DNA from: EX4484-217-1 sp964496035
Lineage (GTDB): Archaea; Thermoproteota; Thermoprotei_A; EX4484-217-1
Direction: 5' to 3'
Length of the DNA stretch: 16,399 nt
Assembly (NCBI GenBank): GCA_964496035.1
Contig: CAZBXI010000035.1
Coordinates: forward strand, 1 to 16,399
Positions 6,269 to 13,781 of this stretch are shown here, piece after piece; position 1 is the first letter of the stretch; the number at the start of each line of letters is the position of its first letter. The translations under genes and the position numbers were made by a program. The notes beneath the pieces were generated by a model. The model was not told where the DNA came from. It worked only from the letters and a program-made list of their open reading frames with translations, and searched no databases.

Positions 6269-6802
6269 TTGCTTCTCAAACTACCTGAGGAACTTAGAGC
6301 AAAACTTAAGGAGCCTTTAGGAGAACTCATCGAGACCATACCTGAGAAATCTATGGAAAAGATAATCAATGTTGTAAACAAGTTTAAGCCTACGAGAGTA
6401 GTTAGCATAGGAGATGTTATTACACAATACATTTTAATGTCAGGTATTTTACCTGATTTATCAATTATCGATTATAAAATGTACCGCAGAAGAATGGAAT
6501 TCTCGTTTAATTATGACCGCTTCTTTAACATTATAGTACATACTAGGAACCCTCCAGGACATATAAGTGAAGATGCATGGAATAAAATAAGAAAACATAT
6601 TAAATCAGAGTTTAAAACGCTAATTATAGTTGATGGTGAAGAAGACCTTTTAACTCTCCCTGCTCTCATAGAAGCTCCTAAAGGATCTTTGATTTTTTAC
6701 GGACAACCTAACATAGGGATTGTCTTTATACAGGTTACTGATGAAGTAAAGAAGAAAGCAAGAGAAATTGTTGAGAAGTTTGATAAGTTGGAAAGTATTT
6801 AG
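6269..6802 (+). CDS. GTP-dependent dephospho-CoA kinase (DUF359)
   Basis: This 177-residue protein of the archaeal DUF359 family is annotated as GTP-dependent dephospho-CoA kinase after the Thermococcus enzyme. It phosphorylates the ribose 3'-hydroxyl of dephospho-CoA in the last step of CoA synthesis and replaces bacterial CoaE. Visible family blocks are VSIGDVIT (45-52), SIIDYKMYR (65-73), NPPGHI (94-99), VDGEEDLLTLPA (121-132) and YGQPNIG (144-150). I use TTG at 6269, one base after the spt4 stop; the protein then begins with LLKLPEELR, the family's usual N-terminal motif. It sits in the spt4 operon, a frequent archaeal arrangement. Confidence 0.9.
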   Translation: MLLKLPEELRAKLKEPLGELIETIPEKSMEKIINVVNKFKPTRVVSIGDVITQYILMSGILPDLSIIDYKMYRRRMEFSFNYDRFFNIIVHTRNPPGHISEDAWNKIRKHIKSEFKTLIIVDGEEDLLTLPALIEAPKGSLIFYGQPNIGIVFIQVTDEVKKKAREIVEKFDKLESI

Positions 6803-6805
6803 AGC

Positions 6806-6814
6806 AAAATATAA
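6806..6814 (+). promoter_or_regulatory. Possible TATA box upstream of rpS24e
   Basis: AAAATATAA lies just after the kinase stop and 68-76 bases before the S24e ATG. The 79-base gap also contains the 9-base direct repeat AAAATCATG at 6830-6838 and 6851-6859, around and just after the predicted transcription start. GAGGT about 9 bases before the ATG is the likely ribosome binding site. The promoter is assigned by pattern only, and the repeat may be chance in AT-rich DNA. Confidence 0.35.
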
Positions 6815-6881
6815 GTATAACTGACAAGTAAAATCATGAAAGGCATTGAGAAAATCATGGTAAACATGAGGTATTAACGCT

Positions 6882-7238
6882 ATGGCACAGAAAGAGGTCG
6901 CGGCTAGGACGATAAAACTTGCTGAAGGATATGAAATAGTAATTGTTGAAGATAAATGGAACTCCCTCATAGGTAGGAAAGAGGTTAAAGCGAAAATATT
7001 CCACATGGGTAAAGGAACACCAAGCAGATGGGTTGTGAGAAAAACTATTGCAGAGACATTTAACGTGCCCTTAGATGTTGTTTATGTAAGGAACATTATT
7101 TCTGAGTTTGGAAAAGCCGAAACTACAGCGATAATTCACATATATGAAAGCCCTGAAAAAGCTAGAAGTTTTGAACCAGAACACATAATTTTAAGGAATA
7201 AGCCTCCAGAAGAGAAAAAGAAGGAAGAGGGTAGTTAG
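6882..7238 (+). CDS. rps24e: Small-subunit ribosomal protein S24e
   Basis: This 118-residue eS24 is a 30S component. Diagnostic features are the strand VEDKWNSLIGRKEVKAKIFHMGKGTPSR near the N-terminus, where eS24 proteins have the NPLLxRKE-type motif, and VPLDVVYVRNIISEFGKAETTAIIHIYES in the middle. The C-terminus is charged (PPEEKKKEEGS). The gene precedes rps27ae by 2 bases, the standard archaeal pair. Confidence 0.96.
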   Translation: MAQKEVAARTIKLAEGYEIVIVEDKWNSLIGRKEVKAKIFHMGKGTPSRWVVRKTIAETFNVPLDVVYVRNIISEFGKAETTAIIHIYESPEKARSFEPEHIILRNKPPEEKKKEEGS

Positions 7239-7240
7239 GA

Positions 7241-7438
7241 ATGGCTCATGTACATAAACTATACGAGTACGATTACGAGAAAGGCACTATAAGGCTTAAA
7301 AACAAAGTCTGTCCAAGATGTAAAAGCATAATGGCGCACCATCTTAAACCTGTTGAAAGATGGCACTGTGGTAAATGCGGATACACGGAATTTGTAACTC
7401 CAAGAACACCTAGAAGGGGTAAGAGCAGAAAATCCTAG
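7241..7438 (+). CDS. rps27ae: Small-subunit ribosomal protein S27ae
   Basis: This 65-residue zinc-binding eS31 (S27ae) has CPRC (C24, C27) and CGKC (C43, C46). It corresponds to the ribosomal half of the eukaryotic ubiquitin-S27a fusion; as usual in archaea there is no ubiquitin part. The tail is basic (PRTPRRGKSRKS). It sits between rps24e and kae1, the common archaeal order. Confidence 0.96.
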   Translation: MAHVHKLYEYDYEKGTIRLKNKVCPRCKSIMAHHLKPVERWHCGKCGYTEFVTPRTPRRGKSRKS

Positions 7439-7447
7439 TTTAACTAT

Positions 7448-8473
7448 ATGGTTCAAACCATGGACCCTAAAAGGATTATAGTTTTAGGTATAGAATCTAC
7501 AGCGCATACTTTCGGCTGCGGAATAGTTGATGATAAAGGAAACATATTAGCAGATGCTAGAGCAGTTTATGTCCCTGAAAAAGGAGGAATACATCCTAGA
7601 GAAGCCGCACAACACCATTCAACATATGGCCCTGAAGTTGTTAGAAAAGCCCTAACTGAAGCTCATGTTTCAATGGATGAAATATCAGCAATAGCTATAG
7701 CATTAGGTCCAGGTTTAGGTCCATGTTTACGTTCTGGAGCAACTATAGCACGGGCATTAGCAATATATTTCTCAAAACCCTTACTTCCAGTAAACCATGC
7801 TGTTGCACATATTGAAATAGGTAAAATGCTCACCGGAGCAAGGGATCCCTTAATAGTTTATGTTTCAGGAGGGAACACAATAATAGCGGCTTTTTCTGGA
7901 GGTCGCTATAGGGTTTTCGGAGAAACACTAGATATTGCTCTTGGAAACTGCTTAGACGTTTTTGCTAGAGAATTAGGATTAGCACCACCCTATATTGTTG
8001 AAGGTCTTCACGTAGTGGACAAATATGCTGAGAAAGGAGAGAAAATAATAGATTTACCCTACGTTGTTAAGGGAGAAGATCTTTCATATTCGGGACTATT
8101 AACAGCAGCTCTTAGGAAAGCTAAAGAACCCGACGTGAGAGTTGAAGACCTATGTTTAAGTTTTAGAGAAAACGCATACAACATGCTCGTAGAAGCTGCT
8201 GAAAGAGCACTAGCCCATACTAAAAAGAGAGAGGTACTTTTAACGGGAGGTGTTGGTGCAAGCCCTATACTTCAGAAAAAACTTAAACTCATGGCTGAGG
8301 AACACCAAGCAAAACTATATATTACACCTAAGAAGTACATGGGAGACAACGGCGTTATGATAGCTTGGACCGGCGTTCTTCTCTACAAATCAGGGATAAC
8401 AATAGATGTTAAAGAATCGTTCATTAGGCAACGTTGGAGGCTTGACGAGGTTGATATTCCTTGGATAAGCTGA
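7448..8473 (+). CDS. kae1: KEOPS subunit Kae1, tRNA t6A threonylcarbamoyltransferase
   Basis: The 341-residue catalytic KEOPS subunit transfers threonylcarbamoyl from its adenylate to A37 of ANN-decoding tRNAs. The ASKHA fold shows GIESTAHT (14-21), the metal ligands H117 and H121 in NHAVAH plus D300 in GDNG, YVSGGNT (138-144) and LTGGVGAS (265-272). The loop 'LAPPYIVEGLHVVD' (178-191) replaces the PGGP loop of euryarchaeal Kae1 and, with the tail QRWRLDEVDIPW, matches crenarchaeal Kae1 as I remember it. An ATG at 7460 (MDPKRIIVLG) is an equally plausible start. The stop lies inside the start region of bud32, so the two are coupled although not fused. Confidence 0.97.
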   Translation: MVQTMDPKRIIVLGIESTAHTFGCGIVDDKGNILADARAVYVPEKGGIHPREAAQHHSTYGPEVVRKALTEAHVSMDEISAIAIALGPGLGPCLRSGATIARALAIYFSKPLLPVNHAVAHIEIGKMLTGARDPLIVYVSGGNTIIAAFSGGRYRVFGETLDIALGNCLDVFARELGLAPPYIVEGLHVVDKYAEKGEKIIDLPYVVKGEDLSYSGLLTAALRKAKEPDVRVEDLCLSFRENAYNMLVEAAERALAHTKKREVLLTGGVGASPILQKKLKLMAEEHQAKLYITPKKYMGDNGVMIAWTGVLLYKSGITIDVKESFIRQRWRLDEVDIPWIS

Positions 8474-9135
8474 ATTTAGAAATTAAAGTTGGAAAACTTA
8501 TAAGTAAAGGTGCTGAAGCAAACATTTATCTAGGCACATTCTTAGGATATAAAGCAATATTTAAGAAAAGAGTTCCTAAGCCTTACAGAAAACCTGAATT
8601 TGACCTAAATTTAAGAGTAAGAAGAACAATAAATGAGGCAAAAATGCTCTACATTGCTAGAAAGGAGGGAATACCTGTTCCTACACTTTTCTACTTTGAC
8701 ACAAAAGAAACCCTAATTATAATGGAGTTCATTGAGGGAAATTTATTACTACATTGTGTAAAAGAGATGGATATTAACGAGCTAAAAGAATTATTTTTTA
8801 GAACAGGAGAAATAATGGCAATGCTTCATCTCAACAACATAGCTCACGGTGATTTTACAACTTCAAACATAATAAACACAGGAAAAGAGCTTGTAGTAAT
8901 AGACTTCGGGCTTTCAAAGAAAACGGGCGAGATAGAAGAACATGCCATAGATATGCACTTACTTCTAAGATCGCTTGAAAGCACACACTACGATATTGTT
9001 AACTACGTTAAGAACAGCATCATCGAAGGTTACGAAAACATCATAGGTAAAGAATATGCTCAAAAAGTTTATGAAAGAATGCTCGAAATAAGGAGAAGAG
9101 GTAGGTACGTTAAAGAAAGGAGGAAAAAAGCTTGA
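8461..9135 (+). CDS. bud32: KEOPS subunit Bud32, atypical kinase/ATPase
   Basis: This 224-residue small RIO-like kinase works as an ATPase that supports Kae1 in t6A synthesis. It has the nucleotide loop SKGAEANIY (15-23), the likely ATP lysine K35 in IFKKRVPK, E59, catalytic HGD (129-131) with N136 in TTSNII, and IDFG (147-150). The tail RRRGRYVKERRKK is typical. The TTG at 8461 overlaps the last codons of kae1, and GAGGT (8447-8451) lies 9 bases upstream. In several euryarchaea the two genes are fused; here they remain separate in different frames. Confidence 0.96.
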   Translation: MDKLNLEIKVGKLISKGAEANIYLGTFLGYKAIFKKRVPKPYRKPEFDLNLRVRRTINEAKMLYIARKEGIPVPTLFYFDTKETLIIMEFIEGNLLLHCVKEMDINELKELFFRTGEIMAMLHLNNIAHGDFTTSNIINTGKELVVIDFGLSKKTGEIEEHAIDMHLLLRSLESTHYDIVNYVKNSIIEGYENIIGKEYAQKVYERMLEIRRRGRYVKERRKKA

Positions 9136-9692
9136 AAATATACTTTATAACAAGAAACAAGCATAAGTTTCTAGAAGCATCCAAGATCATGGAAAGATAC
9201 GGTATAGAACTTAGAATGCTAAAAACAAATAAGGTAGAAATACAAGCTCGAAACCTAAGAGAAATAGTTCTTTATAGTTTAGCCCTACTATACCCTGAAA
9301 TAAATAAACCCATAGTAGTTGAAGATGCTGGACTATTTATAAGAGCTTTAAACTGGTTTCCAGGCCCTTACTCGAGCTACGTGTATGAAACAATAGGATG
9401 TAAGGGAATATTGAAGCTAATGGAAAATATTGAGGACAGATACGCTAAATTCAAGTCTGTAGTAGGTTTTATGGATTCTAACTATGTTAAGCTTTTTGAA
9501 GGTGAGGTAGAAGGAACAATAGCTTACAGAGAACTAGGAAATAAAGGGTTCGGTTTTGACCCCATATTCACGCCCAAGGGCGTTAACGTAACTTTCGCGC
9601 AAATGGATGTAGAAGAGAAAAATAAATATTCTCATAGAGCTAAAGCTTTCGAGAAGCTAGCCAAATGGCTAGTGAATGAGAAAATGAAATAA
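9132..9692 (+). CDS. rdgB: XTP/dITP pyrophosphatase (HAM1/RdgB family)
   Basis: This 186-residue house-cleaning enzyme hydrolyses XTP, ITP and dITP to monophosphates and pyrophosphate and so keeps deaminated purines out of RNA and DNA. Family motifs are all visible: ITRNKHK (6-12), VVEDAGLFI (62-70), NWFPGPYSSYV (74-84), GFGFDPIF (139-146) and KNKYSHRAKA (163-172). The TTG start at 9132 overlaps the bud32 stop (TTGA), so expression is coupled to the KEOPS genes, a common archaeal arrangement. Confidence 0.96.
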   Translation: MKIYFITRNKHKFLEASKIMERYGIELRMLKTNKVEIQARNLREIVLYSLALLYPEINKPIVVEDAGLFIRALNWFPGPYSSYVYETIGCKGILKLMENIEDRYAKFKSVVGFMDSNYVKLFEGEVEGTIAYRELGNKGFGFDPIFTPKGVNVTFAQMDVEEKNKYSHRAKAFEKLAKWLVNEKMK

Positions 9693-9693
9693 T

Positions 9694-9705
9694 AAGGTTT
9701 AAAAA
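9694..9705 (+). promoter_or_regulatory. TFB element and TATA box of rpS15
   Basis: AAGG followed by TTTAAAAA is a good BRE/box A pair in the 57-base gap between the pyrophosphatase and S15. It predicts transcription starting near 9727, with GAGGGG about 12 bases before the GTG start inside the leader. The assignment is by pattern. Confidence 0.5.
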
Positions 9706-9749
9706 GTGGAAATAATATTTTATGAAGAAGAAGCAGAGGGGTATGTTAC

Positions 9750-10208
9750 GTGAATAAGAAGAGGGAGAAAGGTAAGTCACATTCAACTAGGCCCGTCAGG
9801 GCAAGTCCTCCTAGGTGGCTTAGACTTAGCTCCGAAGAAATCGAGGCATTAATTGTTGAGTTAGCTAAAAAAGGGTATGGGCCGTCTATGATAGGTATTA
9901 TTCTAAGAGACCAATATGGTATACCTTTAGTGAAACCTATTCTAGGTAAGGGCATAACCAAAGTACTTGAAGAACATGGATTAGCCACGGAAATACCAGA
10001 GGATCTATTCAACTTGTTGAAAAGAGCTGCTAGACTAAGAACTCATCTTGAAGAACATCCTAAAGATTATCATTCTAAAAGAGGACTTGAAGAAATAGAG
10101 TCCAAAATAAGAAGGCTTGTCAAGTACTATAAGAGAATAGGGAAGCTACCTAAAGACTGGAAATACGAACCAGAGAAAGTTAAATTACTGGTTTCAAAAA
10201 CCTTCTAG
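9750..10208 (+). CDS. rps15: Small-subunit ribosomal protein S15 (S15P/S13e)
   Basis: This 152-residue archaeal/eukaryotic-type uS15 binds the central domain of 16S rRNA. The N-terminal extension, SHSTRPVRASPPRWLRLSSEE, is the archaeal/eukaryotic hallmark. It is followed by the core helices, with RAARLRTHLEEHPKDYHSKRGLEEIESKIRRLVKYYKR near the C-terminus. The start is the GTG at 9750, because the frame contains no earlier usable start downstream of the predicted promoter. It is followed after 81 bases by the RecJ/Cdc45-like gene; rps15-recJ is a well-known archaeal neighbourhood. Confidence 0.96.
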   Translation: MNKKREKGKSHSTRPVRASPPRWLRLSSEEIEALIVELAKKGYGPSMIGIILRDQYGIPLVKPILGKGITKVLEEHGLATEIPEDLFNLLKRAARLRTHLEEHPKDYHSKRGLEEIESKIRRLVKYYKRIGKLPKDWKYEPEKVKLLVSKTF

Positions 10209-10289
10209 CCTCTCCTTTTAAACATCTTCTCTAAGCATTAGAGCAGATAGTTTTTAGTCTGAAATTCTTTAGTTATTCTAGGTGGTTTA

Positions 10290-11615
10290 TTGAAGCATAA
10301 TGCTAGCCTATTGGGTTTTACTAAGCCTAAAAGAAGAAAAACCATTCCGATAAAAGATGTGCTCCTTGAACTTTCAAAGTTCAAGGAAATAAAGATGTTC
10401 GTATATCCAACAGTTCCAGACATTATTGTTTCGTCGGTTATTACATCTAAATTGTTAAGTAGAGACATTAGGGTGGCAGTAAAGGCTAAACCACTAATTA
10501 CTATGGATGACATTAAGAATGAAGTAGTCCTAACCTTAGGTTTACCGTTGAATGAATCGACAGTAAGAACTTTAAATAAGTATGCTAAGGGAGGATATCT
10601 CATAGGTTTATGCGATTATAAGTTAAAAACTCGTGAAAAAGAACTTCCTTTTCTAAAATGTATCAATCATGAAACTCCATTAGCGATTATTGTTTGGCAA
10701 ATGCTTAAGGAAACATATGATTACCTAGACTACATGTTAACATTATCCTCAATTATAGCTCATAATTTCTTTAGGTATCCTAAATTAATGTCCGAAGAAA
10801 TATTCTTAAACGAATGTGTAAGCAAGGATATCTTGGATAAAGTAAAAGGACTTAGAATAGCCGGGGCAAACCATAAACCTATAGTTGAAGTATTAACATA
10901 CTCGCTAATACCATTCCTTTTTGGAATTACAGGAAGTTATGTCGAAGCTGAAAAGTTCCTCCGTGATCATGGAATACATGACTTAAGAACAAAATTGATT
11001 GAGCATGATCCAGTAAAAATAAAGGAAATTGTTAAAGACCTCTTAAATATAATCAACAAAGTCAAAGAAAATGCATGGAAGATAGAAGATCTAATAGGAG
11101 ACACCTATGGTCTTAAGAAGAAAGTTTCGGAAACTATATCTGACTCCCTAGAGCTATCATTGGTGCTGGACATAATAGTTGAAACATATGGTATGGAGAA
11201 GTCAGTTTTTATGAAGGAACATTTTTCACCACTTATAAAGATTTATGAACCAGAATATTTTGCTACGATTAGAAAATTAAGTAGAACAGTAGACGTGTTA
11301 GTAAAGGAAGGTTTGAAAGAGATGGAAGTTGAAAATAGGGTGTTGAAAATTCTACATTTAGAAAGACCAGATACAGCTCCATACTATGTGTTAGAATCAA
11401 TACTCGTAACCTCAGGTTTAATAGAAAAAGACGATTTAATAGCTATAGAATGTGGAAAAGAGCTTCTAATACCATATTCTTCGATTCGTAGAGTTTTTGG
11501 TGAACAACTATTACGTGTTTTGGAAAAATTTATAGAGAAAGCATACGAGAAGAAAGTTTACGGACTCACATTTAAAAGCATTAAAAACATTATAGAGTGC
11601 TTAAGGGCGTTATGA
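10290..11615 (+). CDS. RecJ/Cdc45-family protein lacking DHH catalytic residues
   Basis: I read this 441-residue protein as a divergent member of the RecJ/Cdc45 (DHH) superfamily, from its place between rps15 and pcc1 and from weak alignment of three motif regions. Where active enzymes have xDADG, this has PTVPDIIVSSVIT (40-52), keeping only D44. Where they have a strand ending in LD(L/I)G, this has VVLTLGLP (79-86). Where they have DHH, this has LCDYK (107-111), keeping the D but not the two histidines. It is therefore probably not a nuclease. Archaeal Cdc45-like proteins of this kind bind GINS and MCM in the replicative helicase. The TTG at 10290 is the first plausible start. The gene is 1 base upstream of pcc1. 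The family call is moderate and rests on context plus degenerate motifs. Confidence 0.65.
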   Translation: MKHNASLLGFTKPKRRKTIPIKDVLLELSKFKEIKMFVYPTVPDIIVSSVITSKLLSRDIRVAVKAKPLITMDDIKNEVVLTLGLPLNESTVRTLNKYAKGGYLIGLCDYKLKTREKELPFLKCINHETPLAIIVWQMLKETYDYLDYMLTLSSIIAHNFFRYPKLMSEEIFLNECVSKDILDKVKGLRIAGANHKPIVEVLTYSLIPFLFGITGSYVEAEKFLRDHGIHDLRTKLIEHDPVKIKEIVKDLLNIINKVKENAWKIEDLIGDTYGLKKKVSETISDSLELSLVLDIIVETYGMEKSVFMKEHFSPLIKIYEPEYFATIRKLSRTVDVLVKEGLKEMEVENRVLKILHLERPDTAPYYVLESILVTSGLIEKDDLIAIECGKELLIPYSSIRRVFGEQLLRVLEKFIEKAYEKKVYGLTFKSIKNIIECLRAL

Positions 11616-11616
11616 A

Positions 11617-11871
11617 GTGAAAATATTCTCTAAGCTCACTCTAAGTTATGAAAAAGAGAAAGAAGCTAAAACCGTATATTATGCTCTGAAACCCGATAAC
11701 ATTTTAACAAAGGAAGGTATGGTTATAAGGGATTTACTTGAGAATTCTAAAGTTAAAATAATTATTGAATTAGAAGGAGACAGTGGAATCATGGGAACAC
11801 TATATAATACTTTAAATGAAATATTAGCTCACGTAAAATCTATTGAAATACTACTTAGAAAGCTTAAGTAG
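11617..11871 (+). CDS. pcc1: KEOPS subunit Pcc1
   Basis: This 84-residue protein fits the dimerisation subunit Pcc1 (the CTAG/Pcc1 family), on which Kae1 docks in the KEOPS complex. The family pattern is visible: a first beta strand with SKLTLSYE, the YYALKPDN motif (A..I..SLxPDN in relatives) at about 21-28, VKIIIELEGDSG, then a helix with GTLYNTLNEILAHV where relatives have RATLNSxLR. The length is normal. The GTG start lies 1 base after the preceding stop, implying coupling with the RecJ/Cdc45-like gene. The same order, followed by rps3ae, occurs in other crenarchaea as I remember it. Confidence 0.82.
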   Translation: MKIFSKLTLSYEKEKEAKTVYYALKPDNILTKEGMVIRDLLENSKVKIIIELEGDSGIMGTLYNTLNEILAHVKSIEILLRKLK

Positions 11872-11906
11872 ATGCGGAATTGCGATGAAAACTTGTAAAG
11901 TAAGCC

Positions 11907-11916
11907 TTTTATATTA
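11907..11916 (+). promoter_or_regulatory. TATA box of rpS3ae
   Basis: TTTTATATTA in the 102-base gap before S3ae is a clear box A, centred about 62 bases before the GTG start and predicting a leader of roughly 35 bases. The rest of the gap shows no gene. Confidence 0.45.
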
Positions 11917-11973
11917 CCTTTTAATCCTAAATCTGGTAGCTTAAGAAAACAAATAAACCATGGGGAAATGTAG

Positions 11974-12660
11974 GTGCCAGCACCTAGAGCTGCGGTTAAA
12001 GATAAGTGGAAAATGAAGAAATGGTACACCATAGTAGCTCCTCCAGTGTTTGGCGAAGTCCCTTTAGGAACAACACCTTCAGATAATCCGCTAAAGCTTA
12101 TTGGCAGAGTTATTGAAACAACATTGTATGATTTAACAGGAGACTTTACCTTAGTTCATGTTCACTTATTCTTCCAAATAATTAAAGTCATCGGGGATAA
12201 ATGCATTACCAGGTTTAAGGGTCATGAACTAGCTAGGGACTACATGAGGAGCATTGTTAGAAGGAGAAGTAGCAAAATACAGGGAATATTTAATGTACAA
12301 ACAAAAGATGGTTATGGCCTAAGAATAACGGCAGCGGTGCTAACATCTTATAGATGCAAGTCTTCGCAAAAGAGAGCTATTAGGAAGATTATGAAGGAAA
12401 TTATTGAGAAAAGAGCTTCAGAAATGACTTTAGACGAACTAATTAAAGCAATGATCTTCGGCAAATTATCAAGTGAAATATTTGCCCAAGCAAAGAAAAT
12501 ATATCCTCTAAGAAAAGTTGAGATTTACAAGTCAAAACTACTTACAATACCAACACCTAAAGGCCCCAAACCCGCAGTTGTTGTTTCACCGCTAATGCTT
12601 AAGGGTAAAGAAGCAGAAGAAATAATAAGAGAAGTTATTGTACAGGAAGAAAAAGCTTAA
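11974..12660 (+). CDS. rps3ae: Small-subunit ribosomal protein S3ae
   Basis: This 228-residue eS1 (S3ae) is a 30S platform protein near the mRNA exit. Recognisable blocks are VKDKWKMKKWYTIVAPPVFGEVPLGTTPSDNP at the N-terminus, GRVIETTLYDLTGDFT, GHELARDYMRSIVRRRSSKI and the central YGLRITAAVLTSYRCKSSQKRAIR. The start is GTG at 11974, since the ATG at 11969 is followed at once by TAG and the family begins close to this point. It ends the ribosomal part of the cluster. Confidence 0.96.
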   Translation: MPAPRAAVKDKWKMKKWYTIVAPPVFGEVPLGTTPSDNPLKLIGRVIETTLYDLTGDFTLVHVHLFFQIIKVIGDKCITRFKGHELARDYMRSIVRRRSSKIQGIFNVQTKDGYGLRITAAVLTSYRCKSSQKRAIRKIMKEIIEKRASEMTLDELIKAMIFGKLSSEIFAQAKKIYPLRKVEIYKSKLLTIPTPKGPKPAVVVSPLMLKGKEAEEIIREVIVQEEKA

Positions 12661-12722
12661 ACAATATTTCTGAAATACTCATTTTAGACGTAAAGTAGCC
12701 CAGTATTTCGAGGCTTAAATTT

Positions 12723-13781
12723 TTGAATAGGCCTAATATTCTGGTTAAAACACCTCTTGGCTTAGAAAATATAGCAGCAGCTAGAATCTTAGAACTAAAC
12801 TCTAATGTAAAAGTCTATCCGCGTCCTCAAGGATTTCTAGGTCTTGTTCTTGTCGAAGCAGATAAGCATTTTGAATTTGCTAGGAAAATTAAGGAGAATG
12901 TTCTTGAAGCTGAAAAGGTCATACCAGCTTACGAAGTTGTTGAAGCAGATTTGAATAAAATAGTTGAGGCTGCAAGAAAAGTAGCTTTAGGAAACATAAG
13001 TTCTGAAGAAACTTTTGCCGTAAGAACAACTCGTAGGGGAAAACATGATTTCACAAGTTTGGATGTAAATGTTAAAGCTGGTGCTGCGGTTAAAGAGGTA
13101 ACAAATGCTTCTGTTAACCTCTCATTCCCTGACAAAATAGTTGCAGTTGAAATTGTAGGGAATATAGCTCTGATATCCGTTTTAAAAGGAACAGAAGAGT
13201 ATAAGAAGCTAAGGCCAGGAAAGGAGCCTGTGGTAAAGTATTTGCGCAAAATAGCTCTTATTCAAATGCCTTACCTAGGTCCCTTAGATGCTTCTTACAA
13301 TATGGGTGTTAGAATAGGTAGAGAAGCACAAACATTTGAAGTAAAGGAACTCGTAATAGCTCCTATAGGTTCCATTCCAGCTGATCAGCTTCTAATGTTT
13401 CTTAAGGGAGTTTATGAAGGAATAGAGTCAAGATATAGCATCCAAAAGAAAACATATGCTAGGAAAGTGAATAAAATTCCAGTTTACGTCCAGGACCTGT
13501 ACCAGGTAATCAGAGATAGGTTTAAAGAACCAATAATCGTCTTTGAACCTGAAGGAGAACCCGTAATTAAAATGAAGGATAAGATTAAAGAGATATTTAA
13601 CAACCCTAAAGTTAAAAGAATAAACATTCTCATAGGTTCACGTGTAGGAATACCCGTAGGAATATACAGATTCGCTGATTTAATCCTTGACATAGCTCCC
13701 GGAGTTACAATATCAACAGATTTAGCTGCTGCATCGGCAATTACAGCTTTAATTACGGTGCTTGAAAGTGTCGAGAATTAA
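12723..13781 (+). CDS. THUMP-domain protein with probable SPOUT-like C-terminus
   Basis: This 352-residue protein of the archaeal THUMP family probably acts on tRNA or rRNA. An N-terminal ferredoxin-like part (1-60) with VKTPLGLENIAAARI precedes the THUMP domain (about 65-165), which shows SEETFAVRTTRRGKHDF, VNLSFPDKIVAVEIV and a final LKGTEEYKKLRPGK. The C-terminal half has PYLGPLDASYNMGVRIGREAQTFE, then IGSRVGIPVGIYRFADLILDIAPG, which resembles the knot and cofactor loop of SPOUT methyltransferases. No substrate can be named. The start is TTG at 12723. The 62-base upstream gap shows only a weak GAGG. The stop overlaps the start of the GlmU-like gene. Confidence 0.78.
   Translation: MNRPNILVKTPLGLENIAAARILELNSNVKVYPRPQGFLGLVLVEADKHFEFARKIKENVLEAEKVIPAYEVVEADLNKIVEAARKVALGNISSEETFAVRTTRRGKHDFTSLDVNVKAGAAVKEVTNASVNLSFPDKIVAVEIVGNIALISVLKGTEEYKKLRPGKEPVVKYLRKIALIQMPYLGPLDASYNMGVRIGREAQTFEVKELVIAPIGSIPADQLLMFLKGVYEGIESRYSIQKKTYARKVNKIPVYVQDLYQVIRDRFKEPIIVFEPEGEPVIKMKDKIKEIFNNPKVKRINILIGSRVGIPVGIYRFADLILDIAPGVTISTDLAAASAITALITVLESVEN

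Noticed and set aside
9722..9757. Eleven-codon minicistron (MKKKQRGMLRE) overlapping the rpS15 start
   Set aside because: The predicted transcription start lies near or after its ATG, so it is probably not in the mRNA. A short lysine-rich frame can arise by chance here.
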